DNA from: CAWDXG01 sp963822115
GTDB lineage: Bacteria > Myxococcota_A > Polyangia > Polyangiales > Polyangiaceae
Assembly: GCA_963822115.1 (NCBI GenBank)
Contig: CAWGGM010000010.1
Location: 1 to 64,000 of the forward strand
DNA: 64,000 nt
Direction of reading: 5' to 3'
In this document: positions 1 through 9,230 of the stretch, one piece after another
How positions within the stretch are numbered: position 1 is the stretch's first letter
How the letters are laid out: each line of letters opens with the position of its first letter
Made by a program: the position numbers and the translations under genes
Notes under the pieces: model-generated
Seen by the model: only the letters and a program-made list of their open reading frames with translations
The model's database searches: none
What the model was told of the DNA's origin: nothing

Positions 1-180
1 AAGCTTGGCGGGCGCGATGACCGCGAAACGGGCATTTCGGGGCGCAAGTTGAAGCTTGGGGGGCAAAATGCCCGGAATCCGGGCATTTCGGGGCCCAAGC
101 TCACCGGGAAGGGGTGAAATGCCCGAAATCCGGGCATTTCCGGGCTCAAGCCGCAGCTTGCACGGCGAAATGCCCGCCAC
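1..180. repeat. Palindromic BIME-like array, cluster 1
   Basis: Non-coding. Palindromic units with AAATGCCCG and CGGGCATTT arms alternate with CAAG...CTTG motifs (CAAGTTGAAGCTTG, and a CAAGCTCACCGGG variant). The ATGCCCG heptamer starts at 68, 119 and 170, an exact 51 bp spacing. The order of linkers matches the clusters near 8.7, 14.8, 16.7, 21.2 and 27.0 kb. The left end of the cluster is outside the window. Confidence 0.85.
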
Positions 181-581
181 CGGGTCCGGCCGCGGCTCGC
201 GCTGCGGCTCCGGCTCGCGCTCCCCGCTCCGGCTCCGGCTCCCGCACCGTTGGGACCTCTCGCGCACGCGCAGCCCGGCGGGCCGTGTCGCGCGCGCCGC
301 GACGGCCGGGCAGCGCCTGCGCTTGAGGGACCCCGCCCGCGCGGACCGCAGGGAGCACGGACGGGCGCAAGCGCGACGCGCAACGTCGGGGGAGCATCCC
401 TGGCGCTGGTGGCGGAGACGACGCGGCGATTCGCGGACGCGTCGTCCCGCCCCGCCTCCGACCGCGGCTCCGGCTCGCGCTGCGGCGCTGGCTCACGCTG
501 CGCCTCCCGCCCCGGCTCCGGGCTTGACGACGAAGGCAAACGCGCCCCAGCAGCCGCCGCCAAAATGGTATCGCGACAGCC
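181..581. repeat. Low-complexity GCTCCG-type repeats with a leader-like inverted repeat
   Basis: No gene is supported. Hexanucleotide-like GCTCCG/GCTCCC runs (about 185-245 and 465-530) recur near 3355-3430, 5563-5640, 14990-15020 and 16510-16550. Between about 250 and 340 lies a GC-rich inverted repeat opening with GGGACCTCTCGCGC and closing with GCTTGAGGGACCC. It is related to the modules at 22000-22115 and 32100-32290. Confidence 0.6.
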
Positions 582-3329
582 ATGCGCCGACCCGAGGATT
601 TCCATCCCACCACACTGGACGAGACCTTCGAGACGCTGGAAGAGCGCGGGCACAAACGCTTCGGCAAGGTGCCGCCCGAGCTCGTTGCGGCGCAGGTGAT
701 CGCGATGAGCGCGGGGGCGGACTGGCCGGTGCGCCGCGCCGCACTGCAGGCGCTCGATCGGCGGCGACGCTTCGGGCATCGCGACGGGCTCACCGTCGTG
801 AAGCGACCGCCGCGCGGGGCGGTGCTCGGCAGCTACACGACGGGGCGCGCCGCCAAAGCCCGCGGGAAGGGCGGCAACGCGGGGCGGGGAAAGACGCGGC
901 CCTACCGCACCGAGCTGTCGAGCTTCGTGCCGCTGCGCGGCAGCTGCGACTGCGCGGATTTCGTCAGGAGCTCGCTGGGCGTGTGCAAGCATCTCCTGTG
1001 CGTGCTCGACGACGTGTGCTCGAGCCGCAAGCGCGTGGAGGCGGTGGAACGCGAGCAGGCGCGGGCGGCGCTGCCGGTCGATCGCATCTGGTGGGAGGCC
1101 GAGCTACCGCTCGAAGGCGAGCTTGATCGGCTCGCCGGGCTGCGCCTGGGCGCCAAGCGGGCGCCGGCGGGATGGGTACTCCACGAGGACGCGCGCGCGC
1201 CCGGGCACTACGTGTGGAAGAAGCTGCGCGTGGGCGCCGAACCCCTGAAGCTTCCACCGGGTTTCCGGCTGTACGCGCTCGACCCCGGGCGGCTCGCGGA
1301 CCAGGACGCGCGTCTTTCGCTGCTGCGCAAGCTGGCGAAGAGCGGCAGAGCGGCAGAGCCCGCTGCACAGGCTGTCGTCTCCGAGGAGCTGGCGCGCGCC
1401 GAGCAGCGCGACAAGGCGCGCCGCGCGGGCACGCGCGCGCTGTCCCATGTGGAATCGATGCAGCGCAAGCTGTACGCCTACCAGCGACAAGGCGTGGAGC
1501 GCTTCCTCGACGCGGGGCGGCTCGTGTTGGCCGACGACATGGGGCTCGGCAAGACGACGCAGGCCGTCGCAGCGTGCCACGCGCTGTACACGAGCCGGCA
1601 GGTGCGGCGTGGACTGCTCGTGGTGCCGGCCGCGCTGAAGCCGCAGTGGCTGCGCGAGTGGGCAGCGACGACGCGCGTGCCGGCAGAGCTGGTGGAGGGG
1701 CGGCCCGACGAGCGTGCAGCGCAGTACAACAAGCTCGACAAGGGCTTCCTCATCATCGGCTACGAGCAGCTGCTCCGCGACTTCGAGCACGTGCGCCGGA
1801 TGGCACCAGACATCGTGGTGCTCGACGAGGCGCAGCGCATCAAGAACTGGGCGACAAAGAGCGCGGCGTACGTGAAGGCGCTGTCGCCGGCGTGGCGGCT
1901 CGTCTTGACGGGCACGCCGATGGAGAACCGCCTCGAAGAGCTCGCCAGCCTGCTCGATTGGGTGGACGATCTCGCGCTGGCACCGAAGTGGCGGCTCGAT
2001 GCCTGGTACACGTACGAGGACACGAACGGGGGCGGTGCGAAGAACCTCGACACGCTGCGCACGCGGCTCGAGCCCGGCCTGCTCCGGCGGCGGCGCAGCG
2101 ACGTGCTCTCGCAGCTTCCGCCGCGCACCGACACGCGCGTGCCGGTGGCGATGACCGAGCGGCAGCGCGAGCTGCACGACGACCTGATCGCACCCATCAA
2201 GCGCCTCCAGGCGGCAGGGCGGCGGCGGCCGCTCACGCAGAGCGAGTTCCTCAGGCTGATGTCGCTGCTGAACCAGCAGCGCATCATCTCGAACGGCCTC
2301 GGGCAACTCGAGTTCGAGGAGATCTGGCCGACCTACCAGAGCGCGCGCCCCGACGGCGCGCTGCTCGAAGGGCTCTTTTCGCCCAAGCTGCTGGAGCTCC
2401 GGGCGCTCGTCGAGGAGCTCGCGGTCGAGCAGCAGCGCAAGGTGGTCGTCTTCAGCCAGTGGCGGCGCATGCTGAGGCTGGCCGAGTGGAGCCTGCGCGA
2501 CATCCTCGGCGACGCGGGGCAGCGCGCGGTGTTCTTCACGGGGGCGGAATCGAGCCGGCAGCGCACGCGCTCCATCGTCGAGTTCCACGACGAGCCGGAC
2601 ACGAACGTGATGTTCCTGAGCGACGCGGGCGGCGTCGGGCTGAACCTGCAGCGCGCCGCCAGCGCGTGCATCAACCTCGAGCTGCCCTGGAACCCGGCCG
2701 TGCTCGAGCAGCGCATCTCGCGCATCTACCGCCTCGGGCAGAAGCGGCCCATCGAGGTGTTCAACCTCGCGAGCGAGTACGGCATCGAATCGCGCATCGC
2801 CACGCTCGTGTCGAACAAGCGCGCGCTGTTCTCGGGGCTCTTCGACGGCGCGAGCGACAGCGTGCAGTTCGGTGGCAAGGCGTCGTTCATGGCGACCGTC
2901 GACAAGCTCGTGCCTGAGGTGCCGGGCATCGCGGAAGTGAGCACAACCGAGGACGACGACGGCGCGGTCGAGGTGGAGGCGGCGCCGGACGGCGACGCCG
3001 ACACGATCGAGGAAATGACAGGTCCGGGCGCCGCGCTGATCGGCGCGCCGCGCGAAGCGCTGGTCGACGGTGCTCGGCAGGGGGCGAGCGACGGCGTCGG
3101 GGCGGGCGGCGGTGCTCGGCAGGGGGCGGGCAACGGCGCGGGGGCACCGGCAGCCGGCGGCGACGTGACCGCGCTCCTTTCCACCGTGCAGGTGCGCCGC
3201 ACCGAAAGCGGCGGCGTCGCCATCGAAGCGCCCCCCGAAGCCGCCGCATCGCTGATGGCGCTGTTCGAGGGCATGGCGAAGCTGATGGCGCAGACCGCGT
3301 CACCAGCCAGGCCAGCCGACAAGGACTGA
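582..3329 (+). CDS. SNF2-family helicase with N-terminal SWIM zinc finger
   Basis: 915-residue DEAD/DEAH-like SNF2 ATPase, expected to translocate on DNA and remodel nucleoprotein. A SWIM-type zinc finger (CDC followed by CKH) lies at about residues 120-145. Motif I is DDMGLGKTT (about 320), motif II is DEAQ (about 415), and LTGTPMEN is at about 442. The second helicase lobe carries VVFSQW (about 620), GGVGLNLQ (about 685) and QRISRIYRLGQ (about 710). The last 130 residues are acidic and Gly/Ala-rich, ending in a small hydrophobic segment. Such SWIM-SNF2 proteins are common in myxobacteria and actinobacteria, usually without known substrate. It is monocistronic, between repeat blocks. The ATG at 582 is the natural start because the upstream sequence is repetitive. 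Confidence 0.93.
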   Translation: MRRPEDFHPTTLDETFETLEERGHKRFGKVPPELVAAQVIAMSAGADWPVRRAALQALDRRRRFGHRDGLTVVKRPPRGAVLGSYTTGRAAKARGKGGNAGRGKTRPYRTELSSFVPLRGSCDCADFVRSSLGVCKHLLCVLDDVCSSRKRVEAVEREQARAALPVDRIWWEAELPLEGELDRLAGLRLGAKRAPAGWVLHEDARAPGHYVWKKLRVGAEPLKLPPGFRLYALDPGRLADQDARLSLLRKLAKSGRAAEPAAQAVVSEELARAEQRDKARRAGTRALSHVESMQRKLYAYQRQGVERFLDAGRLVLADDMGLGKTTQAVAACHALYTSRQVRRGLLVVPAALKPQWLREWAATTRVPAELVEGRPDERAAQYNKLDKGFLIIGYEQLLRDFEHVRRMAPDIVVLDEAQRIKNWATKSAAYVKALSPAWRLVLTGTPMENRLEELASLLDWVDDLALAPKWRLDAWYTYEDTNGGGAKNLDTLRTRLEPGLLRRRRSDVLSQLPPRTDTRVPVAMTERQRELHDDLIAPIKRLQAAGRRRPLTQSEFLRLMSLLNQQRIISNGLGQLEFEEIWPTYQSARPDGALLEGLFSPKLLELRALVEELAVEQQRKVVVFSQWRRMLRLAEWSLRDILGDAGQRAVFFTGAESSRQRTRSIVEFHDEPDTNVMFLSDAGGVGLNLQRAASACINLELPWNPAVLEQRISRIYRLGQKRPIEVFNLASEYGIESRIATLVSNKRALFSGLFDGASDSVQFGGKASFMATVDKLVPEVPGIAEVSTTEDDDGAVEVEAAPDGDADTIEEMTGPGAALIGAPREALVDGARQGASDGVGAGGGARQGAGNGAGAPAAGGDVTALLSTVQVRRTESGGVAIEAPPEAAASLMALFEGMAKLMAQTASPARPADKD

Positions 3330-3593
3330 CCCGTTCCACCGCCGCCGCGCGCGGCGACGCGCTCCCGCTCCCGCTCCAGCTCCGGCTCCGGCTGCGGCTG
3401 CGGCCCCCGCTCCGGCCCCCGCTCCCGCTACGAGTTGGCCGGGCTCCGCTGTCATTCCGTGGTCCGCGCGTCAACCCCGTCACGCCGCCCTGCGCGCGAA
3501 TTGTGCGGCGCTCCTTGGGGGATAGACCGGCTCTTGGCCATACAGAGCACCTCGACCGTTGACGTGACAGCTGGCGCGCCATATATATCGCGC
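3330..3593. other. Intergenic: low-complexity run, then toxin-antitoxin promoter
   Basis: Positions 3355-3430 are another GCTCCC/GCTCCGG low-complexity run like those at 185-530 and 5563-5640. The rest is unremarkable until the promoter immediately before the antitoxin gene. No coding potential was recognised. Confidence 0.6.
3559..3587 (+). promoter_or_regulatory. Sigma70-like promoter of the RHH/PIN pair, probably leaderless
   Basis: A -35 box TTGACG (3559-3564) is followed after 17 bases by a -10 box TATATA (3582-3587), in AT-rich sequence that stands out from the GC-rich surroundings. Transcription would start at about 3594, which is the A of the antitoxin ATG, so the mRNA would have no 5' leader. 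No Shine-Dalgarno sequence fits between the -10 box and the ATG. Confidence 0.55.
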
Positions 3594-3821
3594 ATGCACA
3601 AGACCACGGTGTACCTGGACGAGCAGATCTACCTGAAGATCCGCCGTCTTGCGGAGGCCACCGGGCGCACCCAGGCGATGATCATCCGCGAGGCGTTGGC
3701 CGAGTACCAGGGCTCGAGCAAACGAAAGCGGCCGTCCAGCATCGGCGCGGGAGCAAGCGGCACGGCCGATCTGAGCGACCGCGCGGAAGAGCTGCTCGAA
3801 GGCTTCGGCGAAGACCGATGA
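3594..3821 (+). CDS. Ribbon-helix-helix antitoxin (CopG/VapB-like)
   Basis: 75-residue protein. The N-terminal ribbon-helix-helix pattern KTTVYLDEQIYLKIRRLAEA, then GRTQAMIIREALAEY, is typical of CopG-type antitoxins that bind operator DNA and neutralise a partner toxin. The C-terminal tail is charged and probably wraps the toxin. The start was placed at 3594 because the RHH strand begins there; the frame is open further upstream but without similarity to anything. The 3' end overlaps the next gene by 4 bases (ATGA), the usual arrangement for a toxin-antitoxin operon. Confidence 0.88.
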   Translation: MHKTTVYLDEQIYLKIRRLAEATGRTQAMIIREALAEYQGSSKRKRPSSIGAGASGTADLSDRAEELLEGFGEDR

Positions 3822-4231
3822 TCGTCGCCGACACCGGCGGCATGCTCGCACTGCTCGACCGGTCTGATCGCCATCACCGGGTCGTCTCGCTGCTGTTCGA
3901 CAGCGATCCGGACTGGATCCTGCCGTGGGCCATCTTGCCGGAGGTCGACTATCTCGCTGCGAGCCGTCTGGGCGATCACGTGGCGCTGGCGTTCGCCGCG
4001 GATGTTCGCGAAGGCCTGTACACCGTCGACGGCAACGTCGCACGCGATCTGCCACGCGCGGGGGAGCTGCTCGCGCAGTATGCGGACTTGCGGCTGGGTC
4101 TTGTGGACGCCGTGGTGATGACGCAAGCCGAACGCCACCGAGCGAGCGTCATCGTGACCACCGACGAGCGCCACTTCCGCGCCGTGCGCCTTGCCATCGA
4201 CCCCGCGCCGCGCCTGGTTCCGCTCGAGTAA
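3818..4231 (+). CDS. PIN-domain ribonuclease toxin (VapC-like)
   Basis: 137-residue PIN-domain protein, predicted Mg-dependent endoribonuclease. Acidic residues expected in the active site are visible: Asp in MIVADTGG, Glu in LPEVDYL, Asp in GLVDAVV and Asp in TTDERHF. Translationally coupled (4 bp overlap) to the RHH antitoxin upstream. Its stop is followed directly by a single copy of the AGCCAGATGTCCGCC repeat also seen at 5800-5840 and 16290-16510. Confidence 0.9.
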   Translation: MIVADTGGMLALLDRSDRHHRVVSLLFDSDPDWILPWAILPEVDYLAASRLGDHVALAFAADVREGLYTVDGNVARDLPRAGELLAQYADLRLGLVDAVVMTQAERHRASVIVTTDERHFRAVRLAIDPAPRLVPLE

Positions 4232-4263
4232 CGCGCGCGGGCAAGCCAGATGTCCGCCAGGCG

Positions 4264-5487
4264 TCAAACCAGCTGCGACAGCGCGTCCGCGGCGGACATC
4301 ACGACCACGCGCGTCCCATCGAGCTCGTGCTCGATCCGGACGCCGGGGGTGGCGACGAGCTGCAGCGCGGTGAGGCAACCGAGCCGGTGGGTGAAAGTGC
4401 GGAATGCCGGCGCCGGCGTGACATCCGCGAGCTTCGCTTCGACGGGCAACCACGCGGCGCCGTCGCGGACAATCAGGAAGTCGAGCTCTCGGCCGTCGCG
4501 GTTGCGGACGTAGCAGAGCGAGAAGTCACCGTAGCCCGCATCGGTCCAGTAGTGGCACGCCTTGAGCAGATGACAGGCCACGAGATTCTCGAAACGCGGA
4601 CCGGCTTCCGGAACTTCCCCGGGATCCCATAGATAGAGTTTGCCCTCCTTGCGCACGGAGCGGCGCACGCCGCGCGTGAAGGGTTTGACCTCGAAGCAGT
4701 AGTAGAGCTCGGCGAGCGCGGTGAGCCAGCGGCGCACCGTATCGTGGGCGACCTCCAGATCCTCGCGCAGCGCCTGGACGCTGAGCAACGAGCCCACGCG
4801 CTCGGGCAGGAGGGCTGCCAGCATCTGCACGCGGTCGAGCTCCGTGATGCGCGACAAGTCGCGTAGATCCTCACGCACGACCGCGTCGACGCGTTCGCGA
4901 CGCCAGAGCCGCGCCCGGCGCGTATCCGCAGCCAGGACTGGCTCGGGAAACGGGCCGAAGGCGGTCAGCAGCTCGAACGCCTCCTGGGCCGCAGTGCTCG
5001 GCCGGGCCCGGGCACCGAGCAGCGACGCGAGCGCTTCGTCGGGCGGAAGCGGCTTCTTCCGCGTCAGCTCGGCCACCGAGAATGGGTGCAGGCGGAAGGT
5101 CCGGTAGCGGCCGAGCAAGCTGTCGCTGCCGCGCCGGTACACCGCCAGACGCGCGCTGCCGGTGACGAGGATATCCACCGGTCGCTCCAGCGTGTCGTAC
5201 ATCCCTTTCAAGGTGCGCTTCCAGAGCCTGGCCTTGTGGATTTCGTCGAGCACCAGCAGCGGCACCGTCTTGCCGCGCGCTGCGGGAACGAGCGACTGCG
5301 GATGCTTCGCCCACGTCCGCCTGAGCTCGACCTGGTCCCAGTTGTGGTACGCGCCGGACCCCCGCGCCGCCAGCAGCCGCTTGGCGAGCGTGGTCTTGCC
5401 GCACTGGCGCGGACCACCGAGCAGCGCGATCTTGTGGTCCGCAAAGGCGAGCTCCTCGATGAGAGGTTCCAGATAACGGCGGCGCAT
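4264..5487 (-). CDS. ATP-binding protein with P-loop AAA domain and DUF4143-like C-terminus
   Basis: 407-residue protein. It opens with MRRRYLEPLIEEL and a Walker A GGPRQCGKTT (about residues 24-33), then the Walker B-like LLVLDEIHK and the sensor TGSARL. The C-terminal half (about 230-407) has the layout of DUF4143: a winged-helix-like segment, then a region with LYLWDPGEV, a conserved FENLVACHLLK and a nuclease-like core RDGRELDFLIV ... VEAKL. Members of this family are widespread accessory ATPases of unknown role, often near toxin-antitoxin loci. Start chosen at 5487; a start seven codons upstream (5508) is also possible. Convergent with the RHH/PIN pair. Confidence 0.85.
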   Translation of the reverse strand: MRRRYLEPLIEELAFADHKIALLGGPRQCGKTTLAKRLLAARGSGAYHNWDQVELRRTWAKHPQSLVPAARGKTVPLLVLDEIHKARLWKRTLKGMYDTLERPVDILVTGSARLAVYRRGSDSLLGRYRTFRLHPFSVAELTRKKPLPPDEALASLLGARARPSTAAQEAFELLTAFGPFPEPVLAADTRRARLWRRERVDAVVREDLRDLSRITELDRVQMLAALLPERVGSLLSVQALREDLEVAHDTVRRWLTALAELYYCFEVKPFTRGVRRSVRKEGKLYLWDPGEVPEAGPRFENLVACHLLKACHYWTDAGYGDFSLCYVRNRDGRELDFLIVRDGAAWLPVEAKLADVTPAPAFRTFTHRLGCLTALQLVATPGVRIEHELDGTRVVVMSAADALSQLV

Positions 5488-5916
5488 CGGCAGAATTCGT
5501 CCTATCACGAATTTCGCCGAATTCGGCCAGATTTGGATTTACCTGAATCCCGCCGAAGAGACCATCCGCTCCGGCTCCCGGCCCGGCTCCCGCTCTTCTC
5601 TCGCGCTCCCGCTCCAGCTCCGGGGCCCGGCTCCGAGCTTGACGTGGACGGCCCGCGGGAGCGATCGGTACTTGACATTAGTTCAGTCATAACACAGACT
5701 ACTCGAAAATGGGGGCGGGCAGTCAGCTATGGGGCGAAGCGTGGCGATGCGCGGCTCGCCGGGGCCAGTGGCCGCTCCCGTCCGTGGGGGCAAGCGGCGC
5801 CAGATGTCCGCCAACCGCCCGCGAGCCAGATGTCCGCCATCGCAATCAAACGTCGCGCCGGCTCCCCACCGCCGCGTGCCGCTACCCCGCTCTGCCCGCG
5901 TGCTAGGTTTTCTCAC
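5488..5916. repeat. Intergenic: low-complexity run, 100-bp repeat element B and two AGATGTCCGC units
   Basis: Positions 5563-5640 are GCTCCC-type low complexity. About 5705-5800 is a roughly 100 bp element (sharing GTGGCGATGCGCGGCTCGCC and CCGTCCGTG) that recurs with high similarity at 16150-16260. It is followed by two CCAGATGTCCGCC units (about 5800 and 5828). TTGACATTAGTTC at 5672 is AT-rich and -35-like, but I see no convincing -10 box. Confidence 0.65.
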
Positions 5917-6486
5917 GTGACGCAGCCGGCGCTCCACCACTACAGCTACGCCGAATACCTCGAGCTGGAGGAAGGCAGCACGGTACGCCACGAGTTCCTC
6001 AACGGCGAGATCTACGCCATGGCGGGTGGCACGCCGAAGCATGCCGCGCTCGCCGTGGCGGTCGCCGCCGAAATGCTTGGCGAGCTGCGCGGCGGGCCGT
6101 GCCGCGTGCACAGCTCGGACCTGCGCGTGCGCGTCCTGGCAAACGGGCTGGCGACCTATCCCGACGTGACGGTCGTCTGCGGGCCCTATGCGTATGATCC
6201 CGAAAGCCGGACAACCGTCACCAACCCGAAAGTCGTGGTCGAGGTCACCAGCGACGGCACGGAGGAATACGACCGGGGAGAGAAGCTCGCGAGCTACAAG
6301 CTCGTCCCCGGCCTCGCAGCCATCGTGATCGTCGACCACCGCGAACGGCGCATCGAGCTCCACGAACGCGACCACGACGGGTGGAAGCGGGTCGCCGCGC
6401 ACGCCGGCGAACACGTCACGTTGGCGGCTCCGGCCTGCACGCTGGCCGTCGACAGCATCTACGACGCCGCTGCCCCGCCCGACTGA
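5917..6486 (+). CDS. Uma2-family (DUF820) PD-(D/E)XK nuclease-like protein
   Basis: 189 residues. The family pattern is clear: LHHYSYAEYLELEE at the N-terminus, VRHEFLNGEIYAMAGG, a central ATYPDVTVVCG with the acidic residue of the PD-(D/E)XK fold, and PKVVVEVTSDGTEEYDRGEK with the Glu and Lys of the core, then YKLVPGL. Uma2 proteins are abundant in cyanobacteria and myxobacteria and are presumed restriction-like nucleases; their biological role is not established. The GTG at 5917 was chosen because homologues begin a few residues before the HxYS(Y/V)AEY motif; the open frame further upstream is repeat sequence. Confidence 0.85.
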   Translation: MTQPALHHYSYAEYLELEEGSTVRHEFLNGEIYAMAGGTPKHAALAVAVAAEMLGELRGGPCRVHSSDLRVRVLANGLATYPDVTVVCGPYAYDPESRTTVTNPKVVVEVTSDGTEEYDRGEKLASYKLVPGLAAIVIVDHRERRIELHERDHDGWKRVAAHAGEHVTLAAPACTLAVDSIYDAAAPPD

Positions 6487-6511
6487 GAACGGCTAGTATC
6501 CCCGGCGGCTC

Positions 6512-7911
6512 ATGATCCGCTACGCCTGGCAGCGTCGTCGGTACGGGTGGCTTGTCGCCGCGCTCTCGGGGCCGGCGCTGGGCGCCATCGCGCCGCTGCC
6601 CGACGGCCTCACGCGCCCCGGGGCGATCTCGCTGGGCGTGTTCGCGATGGCGATCGTGCTGTGGGTGTCGGGGGCGATCCCGCTGGCGGTGACGGGGCTG
6701 CTCATCCTGGCGGCGCTGCCGCTGTTCGGGGCGATGTCGCCGGCCGAGGCGTTCCCGCTGTTCGGCAATCCGGCGGTGTTCTTCATCCTGGGCGCGCTGG
6801 TGCTGGCCGCGGCGCTGATGACGACGGGGCTGAGCCGCCGGGTGTCGCTGTTCCTGCTGCTTGCGCTTCGGCGGCTCGGCGCGGCGGCTGTCGACGGGGA
6901 TATTGCTCACGTGCGCGCTGCTTGTCGTGCGTGATGCCGGAGCACGCGGTGGCGGCGATCGTGTTCCCGACGGTGTCGACGATCAGCCGCGCGCTGGAGC
7001 TCGAGCCGCGCCAGAGCCGGCTCGCTCCCCTGCTCTATCTGTCGATGGCGTGGGGCTGCATCGCGGGGGGCATCGCGACGCTGCTGGGCGGCGCGCGAGC
7101 GGCGCTGGCCATCGGCATCCTGAAGGAAACGACGGGGCGCGATCTCGATTTCGTGGGCTACAGCGCGGCGGCGCTGCCGGTGGCGCTGGTGCTCGTCGGC
7201 GTGGCCGTGGTCGTGCTGAACCTGTTCTACAAGCCGGAGGTCGACGACGTGACGCCGGCGCGCGTGCAGCTCGAGCGCGAGATCCGCGAAGCGGGGCCGT
7301 GGAGCCGCAACGAGATCAAGACGGCGGCGGTGACGGCGCTGTCGATCATCGCTTGGGTGGCGCTGGGTCATTCGGTGGGGCTGGCGACGCTGTCGCTCCT
7401 GTGCGCGGCGGCGCTGTTCGCGCTGGGCGTGGTCAGCTGGAGCGAGATCGAGCGGGCGGTGAACTGGGGCGTGTTCCTGCTGTACGGCGGCGCCATCGCG
7501 ATGGGCAGCGCGCTGACGCGCACCGGCGCGACGAAGTGGCTCGCGGCGCAGGTGCTCGGCGGACTGCCGGCTTCGCCCTGGCTGGTGCTGGCGGCGCTGG
7601 GCGCGCTGACGCTGGTCTTGACGGAGTTCATCAGCAACGCGGCGGCCGTGGCGGTGCTGCTGCCGCTCGCGCTGAGCGTGACACCGCGCTACGGGCTCGA
7701 CCCCGTGCTGGTGACGGTGGCGGTCGCGGTGCCGGCGGGGCTCGCCTACACGCTGCCGGTCGGCGCGCCGCCGAGCGCGATTGCGTTCTCGTCGGGGTAC
7801 TACGAGGTGCGGCAGGTGGCGCTGCCCGGGGTGATCATGACGCTGGCTTCTTTCGTCGCATTTCTGGCTGCGGCTTGGCTGCTGTGGCCGCATTTGCCAT
7901 GGTTCGGATAG
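6512..7911 (+). CDS. SLC13/DASS-family anion (probably sulfate) transporter, frame broken twice
   Basis: Polytopic membrane protein of about 465 residues when repaired, resembling divalent anion:sodium symporters. The N-terminal helices (from MIRYAWQRR) read in one frame to about 6860. A middle stretch (LRFGGSARRLSTGILLTCAL) reads in the next frame, and the rest, from about 6925 (SCVMPEHAVAAIVFPT), in the third. Both breaks look like single inserted bases (about 6860 and 6924). The C-terminal half has the family features LLYGGAIAMGSAL and TEFISNAAAVAVLLPLA, which align with the substrate/Na-binding hairpin regions. Its position ahead of the sulfate-activation genes suggests sulfate uptake; this is inference. 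As given, the gene would not be translated through. Confidence 0.8.
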
Positions 7912-8337
7912 ATGGAGACAGCGCGCGTCGTGATGGCGGTCTTCTCGGGCACGGAGCTCGACCGCGCGCTGTTCGAGCGGGCGCTTTCGGTGGCGCGACG
8001 CGACGGCGCGCGGCTGGTGCTCGCCGACGTGCGCCACCAGCACCGGGCCGATCGGCTCGCCGAGTCGCTCACCTCGCAGGCGTTCCTGCCGCCCGCTGCG
8101 GTGGAAGCGCTCAAGCAGTCGGTGAAGGAGCAGCGCACCGACACCATCCGCCGCTCGCTCGCGTCGATGCGCGACGAGGCGGAGGCAGGCGGCGTCGCGG
8201 TGGAAGTCGTGGCGGAAAAGGGTGCGCTCGGGGAAACGGTGCGGCGGCTGGCCGCCGAGCGCGGCGTGGACACGGTGGTGATCGACGCGCACAGTGCGGG
8301 CGAGGTCGGCGATGGGTACGAGGTGATTGCGCTGTGA
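7912..8337 (+). CDS. Universal stress protein (UspA-like)
   Basis: 141 residues, starting at the base directly after the transporter stop, so probably co-transcribed. The Rossmann-like UspA layout is visible: a first strand RVVMAVFSGTELDRALFERAL, ARLVLADVRH, a middle helix-rich insert, and GVDTVVIDAHSAGEVGDGYEVIAL at the end. The ATP-binding GxxG(x9)G(S/T) motif near the C-terminus is not clear, so this may be a non-nucleotide-binding member. Usp domains are often found attached to or beside anion transporters. Confidence 0.75.
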   Translation: METARVVMAVFSGTELDRALFERALSVARRDGARLVLADVRHQHRADRLAESLTSQAFLPPAAVEALKQSVKEQRTDTIRRSLASMRDEAEAGGVAVEVVAEKGALGETVRRLAAERGVDTVVIDAHSAGEVGDGYEVIAL

Positions 8338-8349
8338 TCGCGCGGCGCA

Positions 8350-8577
8350 GCGTGCCTTGCCGTGGGGCCCCCGGCCGGGCGCAGCCCGGGTTTGGGGGCC
8401 CGCGACGCGCTCGCAAGCTGCGGCGACGGGATGGGACGCGCGGCCTTGTGACGGCGCGCGCCGCGGTTGCGAGCTGCGGCGGCGTGATGCGACGGCGACC
8501 TCGCGACGCGCGGGGACGGCGCGGTGCACCGTGAAGTGCGGCGCAGCGTGGGGGCATCCCACCCACATGCGTGGTGA
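8350..8577. repeat. Leader module preceding array 2
   Basis: GC-rich non-coding block containing a hairpin with GGGCCCCCGG and GGGGGCCCG arms (about 8364-8404), a CGACGCGC-rich stretch and a CGTGGGGGCATCCC-like end just before the palindromic array. Related blocks in the same relative position occur at 14440-14564, 20975-21104 and 26715-26884, and in reverse orientation at 32765-32890. Confidence 0.6.
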
Positions 8578-9100
8578 CGCGCGCGGCGGGCATTTCGGGG
8601 CGCAAGTCGAGGCTTGGACGGCAGAATGACCGCGCGGGCGCGCGCGGCGGGCATTTCCGGGGCGCAAGTCGAGGCTTGGGCGGCAGAATGACCGGAAAAC
8701 GGGCAAATCGTGGAGCAAGTTGAGGCTTGGCGGGCAAAATGACCGAAATCCGGGCATTTTGGGGCGCAAGCTCATCGGGGAGGGCCGAAATGCCCGGATT
8801 TCGGGCATTTCGCGGCGCAAGTTCGAGCTTGGACGCCGAAATGCCCGCTCTCCCGCCCCAGGCGGGCATTTCGCGGCGCAAGTCGAGCTTGGACGCCGAA
8901 ATGCCCGCTCTCCCGCCCCAGGCGGGCATTTCACGGCGCAAGTTCGAGCTTGGACGCCGGAATGCCCGCTCTGCCCGCCCCAGGCGGGCATTTCACGGCG
9001 CAAGTTCGAGCTTGGACGCCGAAATGCCCGCTCTCCCGCCCCAGGCGGGCATTTCACGGACCAAGTTGAAGCTTGCGGGGCAAAGTGCCCGCCGCCGCGC
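8578..9100. repeat. Palindromic BIME-like array, cluster 2
   Basis: At least nine palindromic units. ATGCCCG (or ATGACCG) starts at 8739, 8790, 8841, 8901, 8962, 9024 and 9085 (last one GTGCCC). Spacing is 51 bp at first and then 60-62 bp where a 61 bp unit carrying the loop CTCTCCCGCCCCAGG is tandemly amplified four times. Alternating motifs are CAAGTTCGAGCTTG and CAAGCTCATCGGG. No gene. Confidence 0.9.
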
Positions 9101-9230
9101 GCACCCCGCCGCCGCGCGCACCTCGCGCCGCCCACACCCGTCGTCGTTGGACCCTTCACAGCGCGGCGACTGTCGGCGTACGACGCAGCTGTGATCGCAG
9201 CGTACAGGGCGGGCATCCGAGGATAACGAC

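Noticed and set aside
146..793. Minus-strand open frame over the start of the SNF2 gene
   Set aside because: Arg/Ala/Ser-rich shadow of GC-rich DNA with no recognisable motif.
5672..5700. Promoter TTGACA at 5672
   Set aside because: The -35 box is good, but no -10 box is found at 16-18 bp spacing, and the next gene starts about 240 bases downstream.
8578..9100. CRISPR-like regular array
   Set aside because: The repeats are palindromic and the intervening segments are the same few motifs in all clusters rather than unique spacers; no cas genes are present in the window.
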